DNA of 64,000 nt from DTU052 sp050951725 (GTDB lineage: Bacteria > Bacillota > Syntrophomonadia > Syntrophomonadales > DTU052). The position numbers and the translations under genes were made by a program. Where the stretch lies: positions 1,116,001-1,180,000 of the forward strand of contig JBMNJO010000001.1 of assembly GCA_050951725.1 (NCBI GenBank), in the 5' to 3' direction. Shown piece after piece: positions 19,547-29,100 of the stretch (the first letter of the stretch is position 1; each line of letters begins with the position of its first letter). The notes beneath the pieces are model-generated. The model was not told the origin of the DNA and did no database searches. It saw only the letters and a program-made list of their open reading frames with translations.

Positions 19547-20791
19547 TTATCCTCTGGCTTCCCGCGCTTTGGCTATGGATTTATGTGCTTTGTCGATAGC
19601 GATATTGAGATTGTTCAGAGTCGCCGTAGGGTTATGGAACCCATAACCATTGGTTACCATGACGTAATCCAGATACCACTGAGCTTCCCGGTGTAAGGCC
19701 ATCGCTTCCTGAAGTTTTGTATTATCAACGGTGGGGGTCTCACGAGAAATCTTTAATTCGTTAATGGCCTCCACCATCGCCGCCCCGGCCAGGTCCTGAC
19801 TCTGCTTGACCTGAGTCTGGATGGTTTGCACCCGGGTTCTGAGCCATTCTGTTCCATTGCGGTGGCAGGTGGTGCAGCTCTGCTCTATGTTGTTTAGAGG
19901 ACTCTGCCAAACATGGGAAGAGATTTTTTTATTACCTACTGTGGTATAGGGCATGTGGCAATCAGCACAGGCCAACCCTGCTGACTGATGAGTGCTGCCC
20001 ATGAAGGTTTCATACTCCGCGTGGCGGGCTTTAACCAGATCGGTTCCTGCCACAGGATGAACCCATTCAGTAAAACCTTGTTCATCAAAGTAGGCCATGA
20101 TCTCCTCGGCCTTTAACCCCTTATCCCAGGGAAAAGTGAGTTTTTTGGTGCCCGGCTGAAAATAGTATGTTACGTGACATTGGGCACATACCAGGGAGCG
20201 CATTTCCTGATTGGTGAGTTTATCAACACTGCGACCCTGTCTTTCCAGGGCCTCAATCAGGGCTGGGCGGGTAATACACAATTCCCCGGTTTTCGAATCG
20301 TGACAATCCACGCAGCCGATAGGCTCGGTGATTTGTCCTTTGATTTCGTCGAAGGACATCAGAAAGTATTGGTCCCCGTATTGCTTTATAACCTCTGGAG
20401 ATTGGGTTGATTTACAGGTGAAACACGCCGCACCGGACTTCTGCCGGGCGGGATCAATGGAGGTGACATCCTCAATGGTATAGAGGTGGCCTCGTGGCTC
20501 GTTGAATTCCGCGGCAAAACCGGTTCCCGCATAAATGGCTTGCATATAAGGCTTGGTTTCAAAATGAGATGGATGGCTGGAATTTTCCATATTGGCCTGA
20601 TAGCTATCCCAATGCGCGGGATAGAACTTGCCCCATACGGCTGAATTGCTTTCCTGTCCCGCAGTTTCGCCCTGGAGTCCTTCAAAGGCGACCTGATTGT
20701 GACGGTTAAAAAAGAAAATACCTGTCGAGACCACAACGATAACGGCAATGACTCCTAGCAAGACCAATTGCTTGATTTTCGAAGCTTCCAA
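19547..20791 (-). CDS. nrfA: Cytochrome c552 nitrite reductase, catalytic subunit
   Basis: A 414-aa pentahaem nitrite reductase that reduces nitrite to ammonium with six electrons outside the cell membrane. One N-terminal membrane anchor (about 6-28) is followed by five haem sites: CFTCK (123-127, the special lysine-ligated catalytic haem), then CVDCH, CAQCH, CADCH and CTTCH. Family features such as SSHPSHF and HNP near the C-terminus are present. The start is taken as TTG 20791, 6 nt after AAGGAGAGG. It lies just downstream of nrfH. It may serve nitrite respiration or detoxification. Confidence 0.96.
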   Translation of the reverse strand: MEASKIKQLVLLGVIAVIVVVSTGIFFFNRHNQVAFEGLQGETAGQESNSAVWGKFYPAHWDSYQANMENSSHPSHFETKPYMQAIYAGTGFAAEFNEPRGHLYTIEDVTSIDPARQKSGAACFTCKSTQSPEVIKQYGDQYFLMSFDEIKGQITEPIGCVDCHDSKTGELCITRPALIEALERQGRSVDKLTNQEMRSLVCAQCHVTYYFQPGTKKLTFPWDKGLKAEEIMAYFDEQGFTEWVHPVAGTDLVKARHAEYETFMGSTHQSAGLACADCHMPYTTVGNKKISSHVWQSPLNNIEQSCTTCHRNGTEWLRTRVQTIQTQVKQSQDLAGAAMVEAINELKISRETPTVDNTKLQEAMALHREAQWYLDYVMVTNGYGFHNPTATLNNLNIAIDKAHKSIAKAREARG

Positions 20792-20808
20792 ACAGATCCT
20801 CTCCTTTG

Positions 20809-21237
20809 CTATTTGGGATGGACAGTGTTCCGATGGCACTGGAAGCAATAGGTGCCCCCATTTTGGCTCGTATCACCAATGTCTCCCATGATATCACCGT
20901 GACAACGCAGACAATTGCCCTGTATGACCTTCTTGCTCAGATCAGTGGTTCGAATCTCGGAAGGGATGGTATTGGTAACGACGCGATAGACATCCCGGCT
21001 TCCGGTATAAGCGGCATACATGCTGCCTGTGACCAGACCGTGCGGATCATGACAGTCTCCGCAATTGGCTTCCTGAGCATGGGGAGAGTGCAGATAGGTA
21101 TTCACCTGGTAATCCATGGCATGACACTTGCCACAAAATTTTGCTTCGGCTAAACCCAAGGCCGGCACCTTGACCAGCAGCATTCCGAAAAAACCTAATA
21201 CTGCCAGTGCGGCTACCCATTTCAATGTCTTTTTCAT
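20809..21237 (-). CDS. nrfH: Cytochrome c nitrite reductase small subunit
   Basis: A 142-aa NapC/NirT-family tetrahaem cytochrome. An N-terminal membrane anchor (about 5-28) is followed by four CxxCH sites at 35-39 (CGKCH), 59-63 (CGDCH), 109-113 (CLRCH) and 131-135 (CFQCH). NrfH takes electrons from menaquinol and passes them to NrfA. The ATG at 21237 follows an AGGAGATGATG site at somewhat long spacing; upstream in-frame codons look untranslated. It heads the operon nrfH-nrfA-resB-resC. Confidence 0.95.
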   Translation of the reverse strand: MKKTLKWVAALAVLGFFGMLLVKVPALGLAEAKFCGKCHAMDYQVNTYLHSPHAQEANCGDCHDPHGLVTGSMYAAYTGSRDVYRVVTNTIPSEIRTTDLSKKVIQGNCLRCHGDIMGDIGDTSQNGGTYCFQCHRNTVHPK

Positions 21238-21343
21238 ATAGTTCGCATCATCTCCTGAGAAAGTAATCCCCTTTGGATGCATAACTAACTGGTGTTTTTC
21301 ATTCAGACGCGCAGCTACATTATATGAAAAATATCAGGTATCC

Positions 21344-21371
21344 GTTATCCTTTGGTGGGAGGAGTTGTCAA
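21344..21371 (-). promoter_or_regulatory. Candidate sigma-A promoter for the nrfHA-resBC operon
   Basis: Minus-strand TTGACA (21366-21371) is followed after 16 bp by GATAAC (21344-21349), about 105 bp before the nrfH start. No convincing FNR- or NsrR-type operator was recognised around it. Confidence 0.35.
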
Positions 21372-21432
21372 GTTTAGTCTATATTTCTCTATTCTACATA
21401 CGACAGATATTACCTTCTATTCCTGAACTCTC

Positions 21433-21457
21433 AAAAAAAGGCTGCATTTCTGCAGCC
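21433..21457 (-). terminator. Terminator after the kinase/permease chimera
   Basis: A perfect 7-bp stem GGCTGCA/TGCAGCC with a 4-nt loop, followed on the minus strand by seven T residues. A T-run on the other side (GGGTCTTTTTT) may make it bidirectional. Confidence 0.85.
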
Positions 21458-21533
21458 GCGGGTCTTTTTTATCCCATAGGGGATTACTCCCTCTTGTTCA
21501 GCAATAACTCGCCCTTCTCCTTGCCAGGCGATA

Positions 21534-23426
21534 TCAGATATTTTCCTGCTTCAAGGCATCAATAATGTTCTCTTTCCTGACCTTGGAACTGGAATACAGC
21601 ATTGCTATCGCTACGATGATGAATACGGCGATTATAACATATCCAATATTCACCCAGGGCAGTGTGAAGTCATAGCTGAAAGTGTACCCCAAAGACAAAT
21701 ATATTAAATACATCGCAATAACACTAAGCGGTAGGCCGTAAATCAGGGACTTTATGCCGTAGAAAAGACTTTCATAATTGAGCATTTTGTTAAATCCCTG
21801 GGGTGTCATGCCCACCGATTTAAGCATGGCAAACTCTCTTTTTCGCAGGGCAATGCTGGTGGAAATAGTATTAAGAATGTTGGCCAGACATATCGCTGCC
21901 ATCAGCACAATAAATCCATAGGTAAACACTGATAACAATAGCATAATCTGTTCATTTGCCTGCCGAATCTGGTAAACATTAAAAATGTAAAAATTGCTCT
22001 CCTGCATTTCCTCAATTTGATGTTGAGTTTTCAGGGGATCAGCACTTTTCATCACTATTTTGGTATCAGCGCTTCTCCCGTTTCCAACCAACTCTCCCAT
22101 GACCTGTTCTGAGACAATGACAGTTAGTCCGCCCAGTCCGCTAGGGGAAACACCCATGGGGGATTTTTCTGTTAAGAACGCAATTCGCAGTTTGTCCAGA
22201 TGGGTCTCTTCTCCTGTCTCGGGATCGATATGGTATAATTCAATGTTTTGACCGATTGCTGTGTTTATGGCCTTGGTCTCAACAAATTTCTTTGCCTCAT
22301 AATCTCGGTAGGAAATGGTATCAATTACAATTCCCGATAATTTATCGGCATTTCTAAGCTGAGTATAATCAGCGCCTACCTCCCGGGCGTAATCCTGGAG
22401 ACTTTTCTGATCCAGAGCATGTACATTGATATAGTAGGGATATTTTCCGTTTTTGACTACCTCTGAACTGTATTCCCGCAGCTCTTCGGCAATCAATTCC
22501 TCATCTATCCAGGCATTTACACTTAGATCATTGACCACCGAATACTCGGTTACATCATGGAGACCGGTTATTGTCTTTATTAATTGTTGGTCTTCTGCAG
22601 CGTTTTCTCCGGGCAGCGTGACCTGAATATCAAAATTTATTTCCTCCTCAGAAAGTCCAGCCGACCTTTGCAGATTATCAGTAAAAAATGAAACGGTTAA
22701 AAACAGAACTATGCTGATTACCAGTGAAAATACCGTGGCCCGGTACCTGCGCTTGTTTCTTTTCAGGTTTTTCAAGCCAATTTCCGCTTCGAATCCGAAT
22801 ATGGTACGAATTAAGTCCGTGGTTCTCACGCCTTTACCGGTAAGCTTGATATCAGTTGTTTGCCTGATGGCGTCGATAGCGGAGATATTGGAGGCCGTTT
22901 TGAGTTTTAACAGTGAAGAGACCAGCCATTCAATACGTTCCAGCTGCATCCGGATTTTGCGCGTAAACTCGGTTCTTTTTTCTTCGGGGAGATTAACATC
23001 CCTGAGCAGATCTGCCATCACCATCATAGAGGTAAGCGGAGTTTTCAGCTGGTGAGATATATCCGCAATCGCTTCAGTAAGCCGATGTTTTTCCTGCTGC
23101 AGAAGCGAGCCCTGCTCTGATAGCATTAAGGTCACTTTATAGATATCGTTTTTCAGGACACTTAGATCCCCTTCCTGATTATCCCGGATATCCAGGGAAT
23201 AATCTCCGCGACTGACCTGGCGCAAGTAGCCGGAGAGCTTTTGGATCTCCCTATATCTTAAGTTGGCCAGATATAGACTGCATCCCATTAACAAAACCGA
23301 CGTTATTAAAGTAGCAACTGCCGCCAACGGTGAAATAAAAGCGGCAATAACAGTTGCCAGCACAGTAATAGAAACCATTGTGAGCAAAAGGGTTTTAATC
23401 TCTCGATTTCGCAGCAATCGAATCAC
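21534..23426 (-). CDS. Chimera: histidine kinase sensor/DHp half fused to FtsX-type permease
   Basis: A 630-aa in-frame fusion. Residues 1-175 are the front half of an OmpR-partner histidine kinase: two membrane helices, a HAMP-like linker (LSGYLRQVSRGDYSLDI) and the phospho-acceptor H125 in ADISHQLKTPLTSMM with both DHp helices. The N, G1 and G2 boxes of the ATPase domain are absent. From about NISAIDAIRQTTDIK onward it is the C-terminal two-thirds of a BceB/VraG-like FtsX permease (KNLKRNKRRYRATVFS; extracellular domain; four final helices; LRKREFAMLKSVGMTP). An operon of kinase, ABC ATPase and permease probably lost its middle by deletion around 22885-22905. The start GTG overlaps the regulator gene by 32 bp. 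Confidence 0.85.
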   Translation of the reverse strand: MIRLLRNREIKTLLLTMVSITVLATVIAAFISPLAAVATLITSVLLMGCSLYLANLRYREIQKLSGYLRQVSRGDYSLDIRDNQEGDLSVLKNDIYKVTLMLSEQGSLLQQEKHRLTEAIADISHQLKTPLTSMMVMADLLRDVNLPEEKRTEFTRKIRMQLERIEWLVSSLLKLKTASNISAIDAIRQTTDIKLTGKGVRTTDLIRTIFGFEAEIGLKNLKRNKRRYRATVFSLVISIVLFLTVSFFTDNLQRSAGLSEEEINFDIQVTLPGENAAEDQQLIKTITGLHDVTEYSVVNDLSVNAWIDEELIAEELREYSSEVVKNGKYPYYINVHALDQKSLQDYAREVGADYTQLRNADKLSGIVIDTISYRDYEAKKFVETKAINTAIGQNIELYHIDPETGEETHLDKLRIAFLTEKSPMGVSPSGLGGLTVIVSEQVMGELVGNGRSADTKIVMKSADPLKTQHQIEEMQESNFYIFNVYQIRQANEQIMLLLSVFTYGFIVLMAAICLANILNTISTSIALRKREFAMLKSVGMTPQGFNKMLNYESLFYGIKSLIYGLPLSVIAMYLIYLSLGYTFSYDFTLPWVNIGYVIIAVFIIVAIAMLYSSSKVRKENIIDALKQENI

Positions 23427-24105
23427 CAACCTTATAACCAAAACCGCGTACCGTTTTGATAAGGGTTGGATTCTGCGGATCATCTTCCAGCTTCTCCCGT
23501 AATCGTTTGATATAAACGGTTAAGGTATTATCATTTACAAAGTCACCGGCTACGTCCCAAATCTGCTCCAACAGCTGATTCCGGGAAAGAACCTGTCCGA
23601 CATGGTTGGCGAAAATCAATATTAGGCGGTATTCCAGAGCCGTCAGGCTGATTTCAATCCCATTCTTACGGACCTTGCCTTCCAGCGTATTAATCCTGAC
23701 ATTGTCCAATTCCAAAACTGTACTGGCCTGAGTCGGTTTGTTATAACGGCGTGAAACCGATTTTATCCGTGAAATCAGCTCCCGAATGCGAAAGGGTTTG
23801 GTAATGTAATCATCTGCTCCCATATCAAGGCCCATCACCACATTAACCTCGTCATCGATAGCAGTTAAGAAGATAACCGGTATGTCGCTGCGCTGTTTAA
23901 CCAAACTGCACAGCTCGTATCCACTTCCATCGGGCAAAGACAAATCAAACAAGCATAAATCAATCTGATTCAAGCCTTCTGCCAGGATCTCCTGCGCTGA
24001 TCTGAAATCATGGCACAGAACCGTGGAAAAACCCTCTTGCATCAGAGAGTATTCAATTCCTGCGGCTATCGTTTTATCGTCTTCTACCAGCAAGATTTTC
24101 ATCAT
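23395..24105 (-). CDS. OmpR/PhoB-family response regulator
   Basis: A 236-aa regulator. The receiver domain (1-120) has the acidic pair ED (VEDD), the phospho-acceptor Asp in CLFDLSLPDG (near 53) and the conserved Lys in YITKPF. The winged-helix DNA-binding domain (about 130-228) has TALEYRLILIF and TVRGFGYKV. Regulators of this type control peptide-antibiotic-sensing ABC transporters of the BceAB/VraFG class, which fits the permease half fused to the next gene. Its kinase partner is the truncated chimera, so phosphorylation would need another donor. Confidence 0.93.
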   Translation of the reverse strand: MMKILLVEDDKTIAAGIEYSLMQEGFSTVLCHDFRSAQEILAEGLNQIDLCLFDLSLPDGSGYELCSLVKQRSDIPVIFLTAIDDEVNVVMGLDMGADDYITKPFRIRELISRIKSVSRRYNKPTQASTVLELDNVRINTLEGKVRKNGIEISLTALEYRLILIFANHVGQVLSRNQLLEQIWDVAGDFVNDNTLTVYIKRLREKLEDDPQNPTLIKTVRGFGYKVGDSIAAKSRD

Positions 24106-24386
24106 ATACCCGTCCTTTTTATCTTCCCCGAGTTTAACAGTTGAGGTTCCATGAACTCAGTTCTATCGACCTGAATAAAGAAGCCGGTGTATAATCCGCG
24201 CGCATCATCGTCACTATCCTGTCTCATGATATACTGAATTAACACGTACAAACAAAAAAATTGAATCGATAGCATAGTTGAATTCCGAGAATTCGTTAAG
24301 TTCAGCGGCGGTAAAGGCTTCATTTGCTCTGCCGCTATGGTAACTGTGCCGCTCAACAGCACTTACCATGAGTGCGGAAAGGATAC

Positions 24387-24902
24387 ATGGAAATGAAACA
24401 GTACACAACCGACTATATAGGGATCATCAGAACTCCGTTTACCGAACTGCAGGGCATGCCTATTCAACCTGCGGGGGCCCAGAATGTTCTGGGCGAAGTT
24501 ATCATCTATCCCGAGCTGAAGGAAGGTTTGCGTGATCTGGACGGTTTTAGTCATATCTATTTAATCTATCACCTGCATAAAGTGGTTGAAACCCGCCTGA
24601 CCGTTATTCCCTTCATGGATAAGGTGCCTCGTGGTGTTTTTGCCACTCGGGCTCCGGTTCGCCCTTCGCGATTGGGTTTATCAATAGTAGAGTTGCTTAT
24701 GGTTAAGGATAATCGTCTGATGGTGCGGGGTGTCGATATACTGGATGGTAGCCCGCTTATCGATATTAAGCCCTATATTCCTGCATTTGACTGCCCGGTA
24801 AACGCTACTTCCGGTTGGATGAAGGGCACTCGCGGTGAAGTCGGCAGCAAACGTGCTGATGACCGCTTTGTTGGTAAAGAGGTACTGCGGGACGAAGATT
24901 AA
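24387..24902 (+). CDS. trmO: tRNA (N6-threonylcarbamoyladenosine37) methyltransferase-type protein TrmO
   Basis: A 171-aa TsaA/TrmO-family protein. Recognisable motifs are GIIRTPF at the start, DLDGFSHIYLIYHLHK, FATRAPVRPSRLGLSIVEL and VRGVDILDGSPLIDIKPYIP. TrmO methylates t6A37 of tRNA-Thr using S-adenosylmethionine. ATG 24387 lies just after AAAGGA; another ATG two codons later is possible. It is alone on the plus strand here. A second, longer TsaA protein lies at 59671-60531, so one of the two may have a different substrate. Confidence 0.88.
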   Translation: MEMKQYTTDYIGIIRTPFTELQGMPIQPAGAQNVLGEVIIYPELKEGLRDLDGFSHIYLIYHLHKVVETRLTVIPFMDKVPRGVFATRAPVRPSRLGLSIVELLMVKDNRLMVRGVDILDGSPLIDIKPYIPAFDCPVNATSGWMKGTRGEVGSKRADDRFVGKEVLRDED

Positions 24903-24984
24903 AATGACCGATAGTGAGTTGTCATGATTCCCCGGCTTTTATACCAATGCTATACTAAATTTTCATGTTAATATCCATTCCAGC

Positions 24985-25044
24985 TCCGAGCCCCGAACGT
25001 GGCAATCTGCAGCGTTACGAAGGATCACTGCCGCTTCGGAGCTC
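24985..25044. repeat. Long imperfect hairpin
   Basis: AGCTCCGA near 24987 pairs with TTCGGAGCT near 25040, and inside it GTGGCA pairs with TGCCGC, with an asymmetric bulge on the left arm. It lies between trmO and the terminator of the SLH gene. There is no T-run, so it is not an ordinary terminator. Function unknown. Confidence 0.4.
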
Positions 25045-25050
25045 GGTCAG

Positions 25051-25085
25051 AAAAAAACCTGCCGGTGAAGTACTTCGCCGGCAGG
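25051..25085 (-). terminator. Terminator of the surface-protein locus
   Basis: A 13-bp GC-rich stem (25058-25070 with 25073-25085, one wobble pair) followed on the minus strand by seven T residues, 22 bp after the SLH-protein stop. Confidence 0.93.
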
Positions 25086-25107
25086 CTGGGAAATAAATAG
25101 CTATTAT

Positions 25108-26151
25108 TTAATAATCGCCGATGCTTGCTCCGGGAGGTTCAGGTGGGTTTCCTGGCAGCACTGGATCACCAGAATTTCCTGATCCTCGGTTTCCTCCGGA
25201 GACTGGCGGTTTGGGTGGGGATGGTTCGTCATCCGCCACGAAATCTTCCGGCTCAAATCCTGCTTTTTCGATGATCAGTTTGCCCAGGTCACAGCCGGTG
25301 ACCGTTATCTTGCCCGGGCCACCACCTCTAATGAAGGTCCGCCCAGTTACAGTGACATTCTCCAGCGTGACTTCCCCCTCGCCAATCCCTGGTGCCAGGT
25401 AAAGGTTGCCGTTAATTTCCATATTGGAAAGCACCGCCCCCGGGGTGTTGATGACACAGTTGCCATCGACATCTCCGCTGTAATCACCGGGCTGATTTAT
25501 GAAGAGCTTGACTATGTTGTCCAGCATCTGCACCGCCTCGGCGCGGCTTAACCTTCCTTCAGGGTCGAACAGATTCGGGCCCCGGCCCTTAATATATCCT
25601 TCGGCCTCCAGGTCAAAGACTGCTTCTCGTGCCCACTCCGGGATGTTCGTATCCCTAAAACTCGACTGGAATCCTGCTTCCCGGGTTACGGCGAATACAT
25701 TCTTAAACAGCACCGCGGCTTCGGCCCGGGTCAGGGGGTCATTTGGCCGCGCCCGACGCTGTCCGTTACTGTCCAGACTGCCCAGCAATATCCCCTGGGC
25801 ATAGGCTCTTTTAAGCACCTCATAATACCAGTCACCCTCTTTAACGTCGATGAACGGGTTGTCGGCGGTCTCACTGTACCCCACAGCTTTAATCAGAATA
25901 GCCGCCAGTTGAGCACGGGTAACTGCTTCCTGGGGATAAAACCGGTTGCCGTCGCCTTGTACGACTCCCCGGCTGCTCCAGTTGTCAATGGCCGTTTTGG
26001 CCCAAAAATCGCCGGTGACATCGATAAACGAACGGTTTGGCAGTTCTTTTATATCGCCATCTGCGGCCTGTACCGGACCGGCAGCAGTAACGAGGCACAC
26101 CGCCAGCAGCAGTACAATGACTCCAATATCCCACAACAATTGCTTTCTCAT
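25108..26151 (-). CDS. Secreted protein with three S-layer homology domains
   Basis: A 347-aa secreted protein. ATG 26151 follows GAGGAGG; residues 1-30 form a signal peptide ending PVQAA. Three SLH domains follow (FIDVTGDFWAKTAIDNW, FIDVKEGDWYYEVLKRAY, FRDTNIPEWAREAVFDL, each with the ITRAQ/LTRAEAA/LSRAEAV element), so it should bind secondary cell-wall polymer. The C-terminal third has a short beta-helix-like stretch (NLYLAPGIGEGEVTLENVTV) and ends in a Pro/Gly-rich tail. It follows the LRR protein by 46 bp and ends the locus. Confidence 0.9.
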   Translation of the reverse strand: MRKQLLWDIGVIVLLLAVCLVTAAGPVQAADGDIKELPNRSFIDVTGDFWAKTAIDNWSSRGVVQGDGNRFYPQEAVTRAQLAAILIKAVGYSETADNPFIDVKEGDWYYEVLKRAYAQGILLGSLDSNGQRRARPNDPLTRAEAAVLFKNVFAVTREAGFQSSFRDTNIPEWAREAVFDLEAEGYIKGRGPNLFDPEGRLSRAEAVQMLDNIVKLFINQPGDYSGDVDGNCVINTPGAVLSNMEINGNLYLAPGIGEGEVTLENVTVTGRTFIRGGGPGKITVTGCDLGKLIIEKAGFEPEDFVADDEPSPPKPPVSGGNRGSGNSGDPVLPGNPPEPPGASIGDY

Positions 26152-26197
26152 TTTTTGCCTCCTCAAAATATCCTTTAAAGGTTCGTCATATTGGGCC

Positions 26198-29100
26198 TCA
26201 GGACATGGTTTGATTAACCGTTTTGCCACTGTAAACCGTAGTCATATTGCCGCTTTGATCCTGGTAAATCAGGTAGGCCCGGGCATACCATCTGTCACCC
26301 GGATTGATGCCCAGCTTACGAATATAGAACTGCTCGCTTGATTGGTTGTTGATCTTGCCGCGAATGGCCCCGGGAGTCTCTAGAGTAAGATCACCAACTG
26401 GGGGCGTATTTGATTGCAACATCATGATCCCGCTCTCCACCAGGGTATAGCCGTCCGGTACCGCGCGGGTCGCAGTAAACATCATGGTTTTATTTGCGGT
26501 GTCCGTCAGCACCTCGTCAGCCAGGGTAATGAATGGTGTCATAACCGGGAGGGAATCCTGGTCAACCATAACCGCAGTCATGGTCGTGGCCCTCTGTGGT
26601 GCATAGAAGGTAAAGGTACTCTGGTGGCTTCTCTTCTGGCCATCCTGTTCCCAGTGGCTGAATACCTTTCCAGCCGAGGGCGTGTTGGCGACCACGGTCA
26701 CCGGCATATCAAACTTGAATTCACCGCTGCTGCCGCCGGTGGAAAGGATGCCTCCCACCACCGTAACCGTGTAAGTCTGTGCGGTTCTCTCAAACACCGG
26801 TTTAATAACCAGGTCAGATGTTACCTTGCTGAAATCCCGATCCCACCCCTTGAACACATACCCGTACAGCGTTGGGTCAGGAGTTGGGGGGACGGCACTC
26901 CGGTCCCGGGCCACCCGGGATGACTGCAGGATACGGCCGCTCCGATCCTGGAAGATAACCGCAAACGAGGTGGTGCTGCTGGTTGGTTTCTTGTTGAATA
27001 CCGCTCTTATATTGATCCCCAACCCCAGATGAGACTCGTAAACCGGGCTGGTGGAAACGATGCTGGCAGTATCGACATCCTGCCAATAACCGAAAGTATA
27101 CCCTTCATCCGGAACCGCCGTTAAGCGGATGTCGGTGTTTTGATAATAAGCGGCCTTATAACCGAAAGGCAGTTCAACCTCCTCATCATTAAGCCATACG
27201 GTACCGCCGCCCACCATCGTAACTTCCAGATAACTCTTCTTCATGGGTACGAAGCGGGGCGTCAGAGTCATGTCCCTCCGGGCACTGAAGTTATAGTTGG
27301 GTAGCGGTGATACCTGGACCTCACCCTCATACCAGCCATCGAAATTGTAGCTAGAATCTGGAATGGCCTCAAGAATCACCAGGTCATTGTAAAGGTAGGT
27401 GCCACCTCCGCCGATACTGCCGTTTTCAGCTGCAGTAAGGGTGATGTTGACCTGAGGAGATGCTTCATAAATAAAGGTATGTTCAAAAATCTGATCGCTC
27501 ACAGTCACCTCGCAGGTAACCTGCTCGGCTTCACCGGGAGCCAACTGATAACCTTTTATCAAGGGAGCCTCGAAGGTTACTGTGCCACCAACCCCCTCAT
27601 AGGTATCAGGGGCTTTTATCACATTGCCTTCGGTATCGTGGTAGTTTATGGTCACCGTGCCCAGGTACTCATAGAGACTTTTAAAGGCAGCTTCCACTAC
27701 CAGGTTTTCCCGCGGCATATTAAACGAATACATCGGCGGGGTAACTGTCTGAGGCAGACCGTTAAAGGTGAGACTATCCAGGACAAAGCCCGCTTCCGGA
27801 GTTATGGTCAGCAGTATAGCATCACCGCACTCGGCTTCCAGTTTATCAGCTGTGACCGTTCCTTTCACGGTAGGACTTATGTTAATCAAGTATAATGTCG
27901 GAGGAATGGCGACGAATTTGTGACCTTTGTTATTGGCGTAGCTCTCAACGGCAGAGCCGGCCACACCGTATAAGGTAAAATCCTTATTCACCCAACCAAA
28001 AATATTGCTGCCCAAAGACACGGTCCTCCGGTGGATGGTGGCCCTGGTCAGCGATGAATTGAATTCAAAGGCGCTGGAACCAATTGATTTGACAGTATCG
28101 GGAATATCGATCTCGGTCAGTTTATTGCTGGCAAAGGCCCTGCCTCCGATGGAACTGACGCCGGGCGATATGGTCAGGCTGGATATGTCGTTATACTCAA
28201 AGGCAGAGGACCCGATGGAGGTTACGCTGTCAGGTATAACAACGCTGACCAGATCATTACTGGCAAAGGCGTTGTCAGCGATAGAGGTTACGCTTTCGGG
28301 TATTATAACGCTGGTGATTTTGTTGTACTGAAAAACCCGTGGACCGATGGAGGTGATACCACCAGGCAAGACCACACTGGTCAGATCGCAACTGCAGAAA
28401 GCTCCATCACCGATGGAGTAAACACTGTCAGGGATGTTTACACTGCCAAGGTTGTTATATTGAAAAGCTTCCGCTTCGATGGTAGTGATACCATGAGGGA
28501 TCTCCAGTCCGGTAAGTTTTTTGCTCTCAAAAGCGGAGGCTCCAATCTCCAGAACCGGCTCGCCCCCGATAGTCTCAGGCAGGACCAGGTATCCACCAGG
28601 TCCAGTGTAACCTGTTATTTTTAATCCTCCCGCCACTGGGGTGGTCTGGAATTCGGAATTAATGGCGACAAAGTCAAAACCGTTGCTGGTAGCGTAGGTT
28701 TCCACTGCGGAACCCGCTTTACCGAATATGGTTAGGCCCGCAGGATTAAGGTTAAAGATTTCTCTTCCCAGTGATACGGTTTCTCCCTGGATAGTCACCT
28801 TGGTCAGAAGGTTACCGGAGAAGGCATAATCATCGATGGCCGCAACTGTATGGGGGATGCTGATGCTGGTCAGAAGGTTGTCGGAGAAAGCCCCCATACC
28901 AATAGAGGTAACGCTCTGTGGTATGGTTACCTGAGCCAGTTTGTTACTGGCGAAGGCTGCCGCACCAATGGATTCCACGCTGTTTGGAATGGAGTAATCG
29001 GTTAGCCGGTTTTGCGCAAAGGCACTGGGGCCAATGGTGGTAACCCCTTTATGTAGGGATATGCTTGTCAACTGGTTGCCGTAAAAAGCTCCCTTGCTGA

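Noticed and set aside
24102..24362. 86-codon minus-strand frame upstream of the response regulator
   Set aside because: No ribosome site, odd composition and no recognisable family; the response regulator has its own start.
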